A stretch of 64,000 nucleotides of DNA from Hymenobacter sp. YIM 151858-1 (GTDB lineage: Bacteria; Bacteroidota; Bacteroidia; Cytophagales; Hymenobacteraceae): NCBI RefSeq assembly GCF_025979705.1, contig NZ_CP110136.1, forward strand, positions 124,001 to 188,000, read 5' to 3'. This document shows, in pieces, positions 26,301 to 34,634 of the stretch (positions within the stretch are counted from its first letter, which is position 1; every line of letters begins with the position of its first letter). A program made the position numbers and the translations under genes. The notes under the pieces are model-generated. The model did no database searches and was not told the origin of the DNA. It saw only the letters and a list, made by a program, of their open reading frames with translations.

Positions 26301-27964
26301 GCCTGAGTGCTCACCACCAGCGGCTCGCTGGTAATACCCAGGGCCTGCAGGTTGGCACGGCGCACATCCGACACCAGGTCGAAGGCCTGGCGGCCGCGGC
26401 CCCAGTTCACGTTGCCTTCGCCAATCAGCTGCAGGTTGGGGTCGTTGATGTTTACCTTGCCTTCAAACTCCTGGCGGGTAAGGCGGCCATTGGTTACCAC
26501 AATGTTCTGGTAGCGGTACCCCTTCACCCAGATGTGCGGAATGGTGGCATTGGCCTGCAGGCGGGCCGCGTCGGGGTCGAAGCCTACGCCCTCCACGCGG
26601 CCGTTCACGGCCAGGTCCCGAATCAGCGACTCATCGCCGAGCAGCTTGCCCAGCTGAAAGCCGGCGGTGCGCACGGTGCCCTCGTAGCTGGAGTTGCGCG
26701 GGTCGGTCTTGAACTTCAGGTTGACGTCGGCCGTGAGGTTGCCCAGGTTGGTCTTGAAGTCGCCGTTGGCTACAAAGTCGTTGTAGAAACCCAGGAAATG
26801 CCCGTTCAGCTTAACCGTGCCCAGGCGCTGGAAGTAGGGGTACACCGAGGCGGGCAGCACCGGCCGCAGGTCGCGCGGGTTGAGCACGGTGCCGGGGCGC
26901 AGGCGCAGCTCGGCAAAGGTTTCCTTCCACTCGGGCAGGCCCTCGGCCGATACGTTGCCGATGATGTGGGTGCCGCCGTTGCTGTACTTCACGTCCAGGT
27001 TCTTGGCCGAGAAGTTGCGCACGTAGCCCTTGGCCTCGCCCGATACCAGCACGTGCTCGTTCCAGTTTTCGAGCTGGGGCGCAAACTGGGCAATGTCGTC
27101 GGAGTACACGCTGCTGGGCTGCAGGCGCGCCGTCACTTTCACCGAGTCGTTGAAATCGGTGAAAGTGAGAAAGTGCTTGTACTCAAACTTCACGTAGTTG
27201 CTGAGGCGGCTCCGGCCTACGCGCAGCGTCAGCTTATCAAACTCCCAAAACCGCGAGGCATACGTCATGTCGGCCGTAAGCTCGCGCAGCCGGGTTTTCG
27301 ACGGAATATCGACGGCCCGCAGCCCGTCGATCCGGGTGTGCAGCGTATCGCCCCGAAACCAGATCTGCGACACGTCGGCGTAAATGCTGTCGACGAACAT
27401 GTGCGCGTAGTCCATGGAGCGGCCGTATTCAGAGGCCCTAGGTCGGTCCTGGCGGTCGAGCACAAAGCGGGCATTGCGCAGCGCCACCCGCTCCACCTTA
27501 AAGTCGAAGGGCTTGGTTTTTTTGGTGGTGTCGGGCGCACCCAGGAGCCGCTTGAACGCGGCCAAGAACTCATCGAGGTTGGTTTTGGCGTTGGGTGCGT
27601 TGGGGTAGGTTACCAGCGCAAAACGGGCCTCGGTAAGCGTAACTTTGCTGAGGTAAAGCTTGTTGGGCGAGAAAACAGAGAACGTGCTGACATCGGCCTC
27701 CAACTCGCCGATGTAAAACAACGGCCCGCCACGCCGATCGAGCACCTGCACGCGCTCCAGCACCACTTTGGTAAAGGGCCGGATGTCGACGCGCCCGATG
27801 CTAACCGGCTGATCCAGCTTGTCCGACAGGATTTCGGCCGCCCGCTGCGCCACCCGGGTTTGCACCGCAGGCACCCGCAAGGCCAGCACCGCCGCGCCCA
27901 GCAACAGGCCAAGCACGAGCACGAGCCCGAGCAGCACCTTCAGGATGGCCTTTATAACTTGCAC
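23396..27964 (-). CDS. tamB: TamB-like translocation/assembly protein
   Basis: A GTG at 27964 (VQVIKAILKVLLGLVLVLGLL) is the best start; the open frame extends to 28078 but begins with TTG upstream of a promoter-like box. About 1522 residues: one N-terminal membrane anchor, an AsmA-like N-terminal region (VPAVQTRVAQRAAEILSDKLDQPVSIG), then long beta-repeat (RBG) sequence, and the C-terminal TamB domain (about the last 350 residues, with GTLTWNGSPLEGQMDVTAAY and SLLLFRQLSAPGQF). TamB-like proteins form a bridge across the periplasm for lipid transport and outer-membrane assembly. Confidence 0.92.
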   Translation of the reverse strand: MQVIKAILKVLLGLVLVLGLLLGAAVLALRVPAVQTRVAQRAAEILSDKLDQPVSIGRVDIRPFTKVVLERVQVLDRRGGPLFYIGELEADVSTFSVFSPNKLYLSKVTLTEARFALVTYPNAPNAKTNLDEFLAAFKRLLGAPDTTKKTKPFDFKVERVALRNARFVLDRQDRPRASEYGRSMDYAHMFVDSIYADVSQIWFRGDTLHTRIDGLRAVDIPSKTRLRELTADMTYASRFWEFDKLTLRVGRSRLSNYVKFEYKHFLTFTDFNDSVKVTARLQPSSVYSDDIAQFAPQLENWNEHVLVSGEAKGYVRNFSAKNLDVKYSNGGTHIIGNVSAEGLPEWKETFAELRLRPGTVLNPRDLRPVLPASVYPYFQRLGTVKLNGHFLGFYNDFVANGDFKTNLGNLTADVNLKFKTDPRNSSYEGTVRTAGFQLGKLLGDESLIRDLAVNGRVEGVGFDPDAARLQANATIPHIWVKGYRYQNIVVTNGRLTRQEFEGKVNINDPNLQLIGEGNVNWGRGRQAFDLVSDVRRANLQALGITSEPLVVSTQADVRFQGLTLDELLGRIHLRDTRLSLRGRTVFLDTLDVLATRRDGQRLLAMRSDAFRLRARGNYQFSQAMRDVQQLVQEYRLNFEGDAAATAAYYRRKRRQVTPDYAIDLNLQLKQANPLIHVFLPQLTVSDSARIEGSFRNGATSILTLGGKAGFVQYDSIRAHNVEFDLLTSKAPNAPDVLAQASVTSTRQELPVLGRTEQFYAEGVWDQDKINFSSSVAQTGTTNRATINGALDFLPNAVQIVFRKSGLNLLGREWTIAQDDAILIAGAGHEITVPNFSLSNGPQRILATGQVSDDPAQTLHLEVKDLELATLSPLTRQNMRGRVNATGDVRGVFGQLVAASRLTVDSLYFDNVLIGNVSGMSNWDNPSKRLGVNLSVGRDQLNVLSVAGTIAPGAAQEQLNLTGALNDAPLKLAEPFLAGVLTNLGGTGRGTLRLTGPFSAPTLRGDVAVRQGVFTFPYLNTTYTFEDNIRFFEDRMVFRSIRLRDVLGNTGTLDGTIYHQGFENMRLALRANFRRMQVLNTTRRQNELYFGTAFATGEASVTGPTNNLVINVRARSEAGTRLSLPLDNAATATQANYIQFVNRNVPADTTKATPAPKSAAVDLSGILLNCVFDVTPDAYMEVILDETTGDVIRGTASGQLRLNIDTRGDFNMYGQLEVVRGAYNFTLQGLVNKEFQVRPGGTLTWNGSPLEGQMDVTAAYTQRTSLAPILNATEGSATFASVTAIMHLTGDMLLPRIQLGLEFNDAPTTLEGQLTSFLSNIRNDEQELNRQVFSLLLFRQLSAPGQFGTPDLFAGNNAVQNSLGQILSTQLGLLTSQIDQNLEIDFNLDGVTAEELRDLQVRLSYSLLQGRLRVTRSGGITNNTNGTSVNPAQNSLIGDIGLEYFLRADGKFRVRLRYETTPRDIGDQAQFANQQRAGLSVVHTEQFDNLTELFARKRLRRREEARRKAREQLIIDDDPRTAL

Positions 27965-28117
27965 GCGGTTGTTGGCGGTGTGGTAGAAAGCGGAGCCGCT
28001 GCGCGACTGCCCAGCAGCAAGACGTAAACGCTGCCCCAACGGATGCTTGTGTGCTCCGATAGGGCAGATAATCTGCAAAAAAAGCTAACTGCCCGCACAT
28101 AAGCCGCGGATCATCCT

Positions 28118-29128
28118 ATGGAACACCCAATTATTCTGGCCATTGAATCGTCGTGCGACGATACGGGCGCGGCAGTAATGGCCGGGGGCAAAATTCTGGC
28201 CAACGTGGTGGCCTCGCAGCAAGTGCACGAATTGTACGGCGGCGTGGTGCCCGAACTGGCCTCGCGCGCCCACCAGCAGCATATTTTGCCGGTGGTGCAG
28301 GCCGCGCTGCAAAAAGCCGGTGTGGATAAAGAACAGCTCGATGCCGTTGCGTTTACCCAAGGGCCCGGCTTGCTGGGCTCGTTGCTGGTGGGCGGCATGT
28401 TTGCCAAAAGCTTTGCGCTGGCCCTGGGCAAGCCGCTGCTGGCCGTAAACCATATGCGTGCTCACATTCTGGCGCATTTCATCGAGGAGCCCCGGCCCGA
28501 GTTTCCGTTTCTGTGCCTTACCGTAAGCGGCGGCCACACCCAATTGGTGGTGGTGCGCAGCGCCCTGCACATGGAAATTGTTGGCCAAACCCAGGACGAC
28601 GCCGCCGGCGAAGCTTTCGACAAAACGGCCAAGCTGCTGGGCCTGCCGTACCCCGGCGGACCTAGGCTCGACAAATTGGCCCAGCAAGGCAACCCGTTGC
28701 GCTTCCCGTTCCCGGTCAACCAAATGCCAGGCTACGACTTCTCGTTTTCGGGCGTGAAAACGGCCGTGATGTACTTCCTGCGCCAGCAAACGCAGCAGAA
28801 CCCCAAATTCATCGAAGAAAACCTGCCCGACCTCTGCGCCAGCATTCAGCACACCATTCTGCAAACGCTGATGCGCCAGCTGCGCCGCGCCGCCGCCGAT
28901 TTCAACCTCACCAACATTGCCATTGCCGGAGGCGTAGCGGCCAACTCGGGCCTGCGGGCCGAACTGCAGCGCTTGGCCGAAAACCACGACTGGCGCGTGT
29001 TCATCCCGGCTTTTCAGTACTGCACCGATAACGCCGGCATGATTGCCATGGCCGCGCACTTCCAGTACCTGGCCGGCGACTTTGCCTCCCAACTTGCCAG
29101 CCCCGACCCTAGGTTGAAGCTGGCGTAG
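28118..29128 (+). CDS. tsaD: tRNA threonylcarbamoyladenosine synthase subunit
   Basis: 336 residues, full length. The family metal site is NHMRAHI (His112, His116), and the ASKHA ATPase motifs include AIESSCDDT (9-17), FTQGPGLLGSLLVG and AGGVAANSGLR. TsaD, with TsaB and TsaE, attaches the threonylcarbamoyl group to A37 of tRNAs that read ANN codons. It is divergent from the TamB-like gene, with about 150 bases between starts if the GTG start is right. The gene is followed by a large palindromic repeat. Confidence 0.97.
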   Translation: MEHPIILAIESSCDDTGAAVMAGGKILANVVASQQVHELYGGVVPELASRAHQQHILPVVQAALQKAGVDKEQLDAVAFTQGPGLLGSLLVGGMFAKSFALALGKPLLAVNHMRAHILAHFIEEPRPEFPFLCLTVSGGHTQLVVVRSALHMEIVGQTQDDAAGEAFDKTAKLLGLPYPGGPRLDKLAQQGNPLRFPFPVNQMPGYDFSFSGVKTAVMYFLRQQTQQNPKFIEENLPDLCASIQHTILQTLMRQLRRAAADFNLTNIAIAGGVAANSGLRAELQRLAENHDWRVFIPAFQYCTDNAGMIAMAAHFQYLAGDFASQLASPDPRLKLA

Positions 29129-29136
29129 TAAGCTAA

Positions 29137-29284
29137 AGTTAGCAGTTAGTTCCCCTCCTCAGATGAGGAGGGGCTAGGGGTGGTTGAAAAGCGAGGATTA
29201 GCAGCTAGTTCTAGATGCCGTGCAAACGCCAAGTCAACCACCCCTAGCCCCTCCTCAGATGAGGAGGGGAACTAGCTGCTAACT
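29137..29284. repeat. double-hairpin inverted repeat (51-base arms)
   Basis: The left arm 29137-29187 and right arm 29234-29284 are reverse complements with few mismatches. Each arm is itself a hairpin: TCCCCTCCTC, AGAT, GAGGAGGGG. The 46-base spacer holds a third partial copy of the arm start (TTAGCAGCTAGTTC). The arms pair at two levels, which is typical of a small non-autonomous mobile element. Confidence 0.85.
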
Positions 29285-29327
29285 CGTTAATAGCATTGGT
29301 ACACTACAGCCGGACAACGAAGCGGTA

Positions 29328-29359
29328 GAGGTGCTTCGACAAGCTCAGCATGACGTTCT
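29328..29359. repeat. single arm of a GTCAT-type dispersed repeat
   Basis: Contains GTGCTTCGACAAGCTCAGCA followed by TGACGTTCT, nearly the same as 6628-6659. It ends 12 bases before the thioesterase start and so may form part of its leader. Confidence 0.65.
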
Positions 29360-29371
29360 AGAATATCGGCA

Positions 29372-29779
29372 ATGCACAACCCCTTCCACCCAGGCGCCCA
29401 GAAAACCCATCACTACACCGTCGTACCTGCCGACTTTGCCAGCTTTGAAGCTGGCAATGGGCTGGTGCACCCCGTGCTGAGCACCTTTGCCCTAGGGCGC
29501 GAAATGGAGTGGGCGGGCCGCTTGTTCGTGCTCGAGATGCGCGAAGCAGGGGAGGAGGGCATTGGCACCATGCTGGAGGTGCAGCACCACGCGCCCGCCT
29601 TTGAGGGCGAAGCCGTACAGGTTACTGCTACCTTTGCCGCCCTTGTTGGCCGCGAGCTTACCTGCACCGTAGAAGCGCGGGTGGGCGAGCGGCTGGTAGC
29701 CACGGGCCGCACCGGCCAGCGCATCGTTGACAAAGCCAAGCTCGAAGCCCGGTTTTCGGCCTTGCGCGAGGCCAAATGA
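29372..29779 (+). CDS. thioesterase, FlK-like hot-dog fold
   Basis: 135 residues, consistent with a single hot-dog domain. It follows the fluoroacetyl-CoA thioesterase-like pattern: VPADFASFEAGNGLVHPVLSTFALGREMEWAG, a Glu-rich helix, then GEAVQVTATFAALVGRELTCTVEARVGERLVATG. Proteins like this hydrolyse acyl-CoA or acyl-ACP thioesters in the cytosol; the actual substrate is unknown. The promoter of smpB begins 16 bases after its stop. Confidence 0.8.
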   Translation: MHNPFHPGAQKTHHYTVVPADFASFEAGNGLVHPVLSTFALGREMEWAGRLFVLEMREAGEEGIGTMLEVQHHAPAFEGEAVQVTATFAALVGRELTCTVEARVGERLVATGRTGQRIVDKAKLEARFSALREAK

Positions 29780-29794
29780 CCGCCGCGCCCGCTC

Positions 29795-29802
29795 TATTTT
29801 CG
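29795..29802 (+). promoter_or_regulatory. -7-like box TATTTTCG before smpB
   Basis: TATTTTCG fits TAnnTTTG with one change. It lies 52 bases before the smpB ATG in a short spacer with no other candidate. Confidence 0.45.
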
Positions 29803-29853
29803 TAAAGCAACGGCCACCGCAACCGCTGCGCTATTCCCCCGCGACATCCATCC

Positions 29854-30324
29854 ATGGCAAAAGCCAACGACACCAAACCACGCTCCATCAACATCCAGAA
29901 CCGCCGGGCCGGGTACGAGTACTCGTTTCTGGTTAAGTACACCGCCGGCATGGTGTTGCTCGGTACCGAAATCAAAAGCCTGCGCGACGGCAACGCCAAC
30001 ATCACCGACGGCTATTGCACCTTCGGTAGCAACGGCACACTGTGGCTGCACGGCGTAACCATTGCGCAGTACACCCAAGGCACCTACAACAACCACGAGC
30101 CCACCCGCCCGCGGCAGTTGCTGCTTACCAAAAAGGAAATGCGCCAGCTCGAAGCCAAAAGCCAGGAGCAGGGCCTCACCATTATTCCGCTGCGTATGTT
30201 TATCGGCGAGCGGGGCTTTGCTAAGGTTGAAATCGCGCTGGCCAAGGGCAAAAAGCTGTTCGACAAGCGCGAGGACATAAAAGCCCGCGACGTGAAGCGC
30301 GAAATGGACCGCGCCCGCTACTAA
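29854..30324 (+). CDS. smpB: SsrA-binding protein
   Basis: 156 residues, standard length. It has SINIQNRRAGYEYSF, GTEIKSLRDGNANITDGYC and the basic C-terminal tail (GKKLFDKREDIKARDVKREMDRARY). SmpB binds tmRNA and takes it to stalled ribosomes for trans-translation. The tail is disordered until it enters the empty mRNA channel. No tmRNA gene was recognised in the window. Confidence 0.97.
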   Translation: MAKANDTKPRSINIQNRRAGYEYSFLVKYTAGMVLLGTEIKSLRDGNANITDGYCTFGSNGTLWLHGVTIAQYTQGTYNNHEPTRPRQLLLTKKEMRQLEAKSQEQGLTIIPLRMFIGERGFAKVEIALAKGKKLFDKREDIKARDVKREMDRARY

Positions 30325-30397
30325 TCGGCTGCATTGATCTGCCAAGCCGAGCCTTTCCTTGCGTACCTTGCGGCCTGATTTACCTCTAATTACCACC

Positions 30398-31201
30398 TTG
30401 GAACACGGAATTTGCGCCCTGAGCGTGGTGCCGGTGCGGGCCGAGCCGGCTGACAAAGCCGAAATCGTAACGCAGCTGATTTTCGGCGACTGCTACAGCA
30501 TTGTGCAGGCGCAGGGCAACTGGGTGCAGGTGCGCACCACCGCCGACGACTACCTCGGCTGGATGGACGTGAAGCAGCACACGCGCGTGTCGGCGGAGTA
30601 CCTGGCGGCCTGGAGCGCGCAAGACCACCCCCGCAGCCTCGATGTGGTGCAAATGGTGAGCAACGCCACCACCCGTATTCCCATTACCCTAGGTGCCCGC
30701 CTGCCGTTTTTTGATGGCATGACCCTGCGCCTCGGCTCCGAAACGTATTTCTACAACGGCGCGGCCACCAACCCGCTCAACGGCCACGGCCCGCTGGGCC
30801 CCGCCGACAAGCGCACGGCCTTGTTGCTGAAAGCCGGCCAACTGTTCCTGAAAGCACCGTACCTGTGGGGCGGCCGCACGCTGTTCGGCGTCGATTGCTC
30901 GGGCCTGATGCAGCAGCTGTTCGGGCTGATTGGCGTGCAGCTCCCCCGCGATGCCCGCCAGCAAATCGATCTAGGCGAGGTGGTGCACTTTGTAACCCAA
31001 ACCCGCCCCGGCGACCTGGCCTTTTTCGACAACGCCGACGGCCGCATCATTCACGTGGGCATGCTGCTCGACGACCAGCAGATTTTGCACGCCAGCGGCG
31101 AGGTGCGCGTGGATGTGCTCGACCACAACGGCATCTTCAACCAGCAACGCCAGAAGTACACCCACAAGCTGCGCCTCATTAAGCGCGTGCTGCCTGCCTA
31201 G
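30398..31201 (+). CDS. C40 (NlpC/P60) peptidase with SH3-like N-terminus
   Basis: I chose the TTG at 30398 (reads MEHGICALSVVPVRAEP) because a promoter-like TACCTTGCGGCC at 30365 precedes it; an upstream TTG at 30359 would lie in front of that. About 267 residues. The N-terminal ~120 residues form SH3-like domains (VPVRAEPADKAEIVTQLIFGD, WVQVRTTADDYLGWM). The NlpC/P60 domain has the Cys in FGVDCSGLMQQLFG and the His in HVGMLLDD. Such enzymes cut peptidoglycan peptides. No signal peptide is visible, which is common in this Bacteroidota subgroup. It stops in a CCTAGG (stop TAG). Confidence 0.88.
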   Translation: MEHGICALSVVPVRAEPADKAEIVTQLIFGDCYSIVQAQGNWVQVRTTADDYLGWMDVKQHTRVSAEYLAAWSAQDHPRSLDVVQMVSNATTRIPITLGARLPFFDGMTLRLGSETYFYNGAATNPLNGHGPLGPADKRTALLLKAGQLFLKAPYLWGGRTLFGVDCSGLMQQLFGLIGVQLPRDARQQIDLGEVVHFVTQTRPGDLAFFDNADGRIIHVGMLLDDQQILHASGEVRVDVLDHNGIFNQQRQKYTHKLRLIKRVLPA

Positions 31202-31337
31202 GTGCCGCCCCGGGCCCTGCAAAATGCAAGCATAATAGGCAAGCTCAACTTGAACCAACCCGCACCTGCGGTGGTTGCGTAAACGGCTGGAAAGCCCTAG
31301 CTTACCGCTAGTTCCGAACGCTTACGACCCCCGGTGT

Positions 31338-31832
31338 ATGGACCAAAAAGTGCTCGTGTTGAATGGCGACTACTCCGCCATTACCCTCTGCAGCGTGCAG
31401 AAGGCATTTGTGTTGCTGTATCTCGAAAAAGCCGAACTCATTGCCAACAAAGAGGGGGCGTTTTTGCGCACCGTCAGCATGGCCTACCCCAAGCCAAGCA
31501 TTATCCGGTTGCAGCGCTACGTGCGCGTGCCCTACAAAGGCATTGCCCTGAGCCGCCACAACGTAATGAAGCGCGACAACTTTGAGTGCCAGTACTGCGG
31601 CTCCACCAAAAACCTCACCCTCGACCACGTGCTGCCCCGTTCGCGCGGCGGCGACTCGAGTTGGGGCAACCTGCTGACTGCCTGTGCCCGCTGCAACCAC
31701 GCCAAAGGCCACCGCACCCCCGAAGAAGCTGGACTTACCGTCCGGCAAAAACCCAAGAAGCCAACCCTTGCCGGTTTCCTTAAGCTAAGTGCCGGCACCA
31801 TCGACCATACCTGGCACGCCTACCTCAACTGA
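31338..31832 (+). CDS. HNH endonuclease
   Basis: Start 31338 (MDQKVLVLNGDYSAITLCSVQKAFVLLYLEKAE). About 164 residues. The HNH core is CQYCGSTKNLTLDHVLPRSRGGDSSWGNLLTACARCNHAKGHRTPEEAG: two CxxC pairs bind structural zinc, and the His of LDH and the Asn/His of RCNHAKG form the active site. This compact group is widespread as a stand-alone gene in Bacteroidota. Its role is unknown; it is not evidently linked to a toxin, intron or restriction unit here. Confidence 0.9.
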   Translation: MDQKVLVLNGDYSAITLCSVQKAFVLLYLEKAELIANKEGAFLRTVSMAYPKPSIIRLQRYVRVPYKGIALSRHNVMKRDNFECQYCGSTKNLTLDHVLPRSRGGDSSWGNLLTACARCNHAKGHRTPEEAGLTVRQKPKKPTLAGFLKLSAGTIDHTWHAYLN

Positions 31833-31864
31833 ACCGGCGCAGCAGTAGCTGCCCGGTTTTTTTG
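31832..31864 (+). terminator. terminator after HNH gene
   Basis: AACCGG-c-GCAGC pairs with GCTGC-CCGGTT around a short loop, starting at the stop codon, and is followed by a run of eight T. Confidence 0.8.
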
Positions 31865-31901
31865 TGCCGAAACCCTAGGTGCCTCGGCGTTGGCGTCAGA
31901 A

Positions 31902-31936
31902 AAAAGGCCCCGCGGCTACGTGCTGCGGGGCCTTTT
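31902..31936. terminator. bidirectional terminator between HNH and hydrolase genes
   Basis: AAAAGGCCCCGC (31902-31913) pairs with GCGGGGCCTTTT (31925-31936). It lies 22 bases past the end of the leftward hydrolase gene. Confidence 0.85.
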
Positions 31937-31957
31937 GGGCAAGTAAGGGGCCGAGGC

Positions 31958-32863
31958 TTAACGGCTGCCGAGTGGCTGGTGCGCCGTGGTGTAGCGGCTG
32001 TCGTCGCTTACGGGCGAGCCGGAGGCGCCCGTGAATTCGAGCAGGTCTTTGGTAAGGCGGTCTTTGCCATCGGCGGTGGCAAACAGGCCGTGCGGCTCGC
32101 CATCGTAGCGGATGTAGGTGGCGCTGGGCAGCAGCTTGGCCAGCTGATCGGAGCTGGACTTGATGGGCACGGTTTTGTCGCTGGTGCCGTGGATGATCAG
32201 CGTGGGCACCCGAATGGCCAGCACATCCTGGCGGAAGTCGGTTTCGGCCCAGGCGTGGGCGCAGGCTTCGGTGGCGTGCGGCGTAGCCTGCAGGCAAATC
32301 ATCTGCATCCAATCGAGGGTGGCCTGGCTTACGGGGTGGCTTACCACGCCCACGCCGTAAAACTGCTTGCCGAAGGTTTGCAGAAACGCGGGGCGGTCTT
32401 TGCGCAGGTTATCCACGATGTCGTCGAACGTCGCTTTGTCGACGCCATCGGGGTTGTCGTCGGTTTTCAGCAGGTAAGGCAACACGCTGGCCACCAGCAC
32501 CACTTTGCTTACGCGGGCCCCGCCGTAGCGGCTCATGTAGCGGGCCACTTCGCCACCGCCCATCGAAAAGCCTACCAGCGTTACGTTCTGCAGGTTCAGG
32601 CCCTCCAGCAGCGCGTTAAGGTCGCTGGCCAGCGTGTCGTAATCGTAGCCGTCCCAGGGCTTGTCCGATTTGCCGAAGCCGCGGCGGTCGTAGGCAATTA
32701 CCCGCTTGCCGTAGTGCGGCAACGCGTGGGCCTGGTGCTCCCACATTTGGTGGTCGGCAGGCCAGCCATGAATCAGCACCACGGGGTCGCCCTGGCCCCA
32801 ATCCTGGTAGAAGATATTAACGGGGTTGCCTTGGGCATCTTGCCCTACTTTGAGGTAGCTCAT
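31958..32863 (-). CDS. alpha/beta hydrolase (arylesterase/haloperoxidase type)
   Basis: 301 residues. Elements of the fold: oxyanion-hole HGWP (around 34), nucleophile Ser in GFSMGGGE, Asp in HGTSDKTVP and His in GEPHGLFATA, giving a complete Ser-Asp-His triad. YDRRGFGKSDKP matches the cofactor-free haloperoxidase/arylesterase group. It hydrolyses an ester or related bond in the cytosol; no signal peptide. The substrate is unknown. Confidence 0.9.
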   Translation of the reverse strand: MSYLKVGQDAQGNPVNIFYQDWGQGDPVVLIHGWPADHQMWEHQAHALPHYGKRVIAYDRRGFGKSDKPWDGYDYDTLASDLNALLEGLNLQNVTLVGFSMGGGEVARYMSRYGGARVSKVVLVASVLPYLLKTDDNPDGVDKATFDDIVDNLRKDRPAFLQTFGKQFYGVGVVSHPVSQATLDWMQMICLQATPHATEACAHAWAETDFRQDVLAIRVPTLIIHGTSDKTVPIKSSSDQLAKLLPSATYIRYDGEPHGLFATADGKDRLTKDLLEFTGASGSPVSDDSRYTTAHQPLGSR

Positions 32864-33148
32864 ATGCGGTGTGGTTGTGTAATTGGGTTGCTATGCGGTA
32901 TCTGCCTGCGTACTGCCGCAAGCATACCAGGGTTAGCGGGGCTGCCTGTCCGCAAGTATTGCAGCATTAGGTATTTGGCGGCGAAACTCAGGAGGCGCTC
33001 GGCAAATTGCCCGATCCTCCCGACGAAAATTATTCCGCCTTTTTTCAGCACACACCCGCAGCCCCGCCACCAACCGCAGCAGCGGCCCTAGGTGCCGGGC
33101 AGTGCTGCGGCTGCGGCAGCTTCGGAACAAATAGCCACCTTTGGCCCA

Positions 33149-34378
33149 ATGAGCCGCCATCAGACCATTTTCCTAGGTGCCCATGCCCTGTTACTGACCC
33201 TTGCAGCCTGCCAGGAGCGTCAGAAAACCGAAGCCCGCACTTCGGCCGAACAGCCCACCACAGCGCCCGCCGCGGCAGCGCTTAGCAACTCGCCGGGCGC
33301 GTGGTACCGGCAGTACCGCGGCCTGCTGCCCGGCAGCCCCGATAGCATTACCCTGCACCTAACGGCCGCGCCTGCCAACCCAACCGAAGCCGAAATAGCC
33401 AGCTACTACGGTTCTTACAGCCGCCCCGACGGGCAGCCTTTTGAGCTGGTGGGCTTGGCCGCCATCAGCCCCGATAGCGTGGTGCTGCAAGACATCAGCC
33501 CCGAAGTAGCTGCTTCGGATAACAACGGCCCCGTGTGGCGCCTGCGCCGGCAAGGCACCGCGTTGGTAGGCACGTACAAGGGCCAGGCCGTGCGTTTACG
33601 CCTGGCCCGGCCGGCGGGCAGCGTAGCAATGGTGGCGCGCTATTTCGCCGATTCGGTAGCGGCTTACCCCGGCCAGGCGCAAACCCCGTATGCGCACCTC
33701 AGCCTGTTGGCCTTGCTTCCGGTTGAAGCCCCCGCCGAGCTTCGGGCCAACATCCTGCGCACGCTGCGCGGCGATACGCTCAGCAACCGGCCAGCGCCCA
33801 CGCTCGCCGGGTACTGGCAGGCGCAATGGCGGAATTACGCTGCCGATTACCGCGCCAACGCCGCCGAAGCCCGCAGCGCCACCGCCCCCGACGATACCAC
33901 CGCCCTGCCGGCCTACGCCCTCCGCTACGACGAGCAGCAGCTCGTGCGCGTGCTCTGGAACCAGGCGCCGGTGCTTAGTCTGGGCTTTCTGAACTACAGC
34001 TACACCGGCGGCGCCCACGGCAACTACGGCACCACCGTGGCCAGCTTTGATGTGCGCACCGGGCGGGCCCTGCGCTACGCCGACATCTTTCGGCCCGGCA
34101 CAGAGGCGCAGCTTACGCCGGTGCTCAGCCGCGCCGTGCGCCGCACCCTAGGTATCGGGGCCGCCGCCCGCCTCGATGAGGTGCTGATGGTAGAGCAGAT
34201 GCCCGTTACGCGCAACGTTTACCTGACCGGCGGGGGCGTAGTGTTTGTGTACGTGCCCTACGAAATAGCCTCGTACGCCCAGGGCGAAATCCGGGTGTTT
34301 GTGCCCTTTGCCGAGCTGCGGCCCTACTTGCAGCCGGGCCTGCCCCTAGGTACCCACGCCGACGTAGCCGTCCTTTAG
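33149..34378 (+). CDS. DUF3298-domain lipoprotein (RsiV-like)
   Basis: Start 33149 (MSRHQTIFLGAHALLLTLAACQERQ) gives a lipoprotein signal with lipobox LAAC near residue 21. About 409 residues. The N-terminal half is a beta-rich domain I cannot name. The C-terminal ~170 residues fit DUF3298/RsiV: FLNYSYTGGAHGNYGTTVASFDVRTGRALRYADIF and YLTGGGVVFVYVPYEIASYAQGEIRVFVPFAELRPYL. RsiV itself binds lysozyme and releases a sigma factor, but no sigma gene is adjacent, so a sensor role is only a guess. Confidence 0.85.
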   Translation: MSRHQTIFLGAHALLLTLAACQERQKTEARTSAEQPTTAPAAAALSNSPGAWYRQYRGLLPGSPDSITLHLTAAPANPTEAEIASYYGSYSRPDGQPFELVGLAAISPDSVVLQDISPEVAASDNNGPVWRLRRQGTALVGTYKGQAVRLRLARPAGSVAMVARYFADSVAAYPGQAQTPYAHLSLLALLPVEAPAELRANILRTLRGDTLSNRPAPTLAGYWQAQWRNYAADYRANAAEARSATAPDDTTALPAYALRYDEQQLVRVLWNQAPVLSLGFLNYSYTGGAHGNYGTTVASFDVRTGRALRYADIFRPGTEAQLTPVLSRAVRRTLGIGAAARLDEVLMVEQMPVTRNVYLTGGGVVFVYVPYEIASYAQGEIRVFVPFAELRPYLQPGLPLGTHADVAVL

Positions 34379-34634
34379 GTTTTTGGCCTCCGGAGCCTGC
34401 CGCTGCTGAGCGGTGGTTCTCAGCCCGGAGCCCTGGCTGGGCTATTGCCGAGTTGCCTGACCTTTAGCACAATCGGGGAACGAGGCGGCGGTAATCTACG
34501 TATGAGAGGTCCGCTTCAAGCCCCAGCCGTTGTAAGCAACAGGATGATAAATGTCATTCGTCTGCTTTGGGTGGTTGGCGTTTACAGCGGCCTTTAGCGC
34601 GTACCTTCGCGGCCCATTCCGTTTCCCCGTTTGC

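Noticed and set aside
25937-28027. A 696-residue open frame on the plus strand inside the TamB-like gene
   Set aside because: Antisense to a clearly coding gene; long antisense frames arise from the codon bias of GC-rich DNA. Its composition (many Ala, Gly, Val, His, Arg) lacks any motif.
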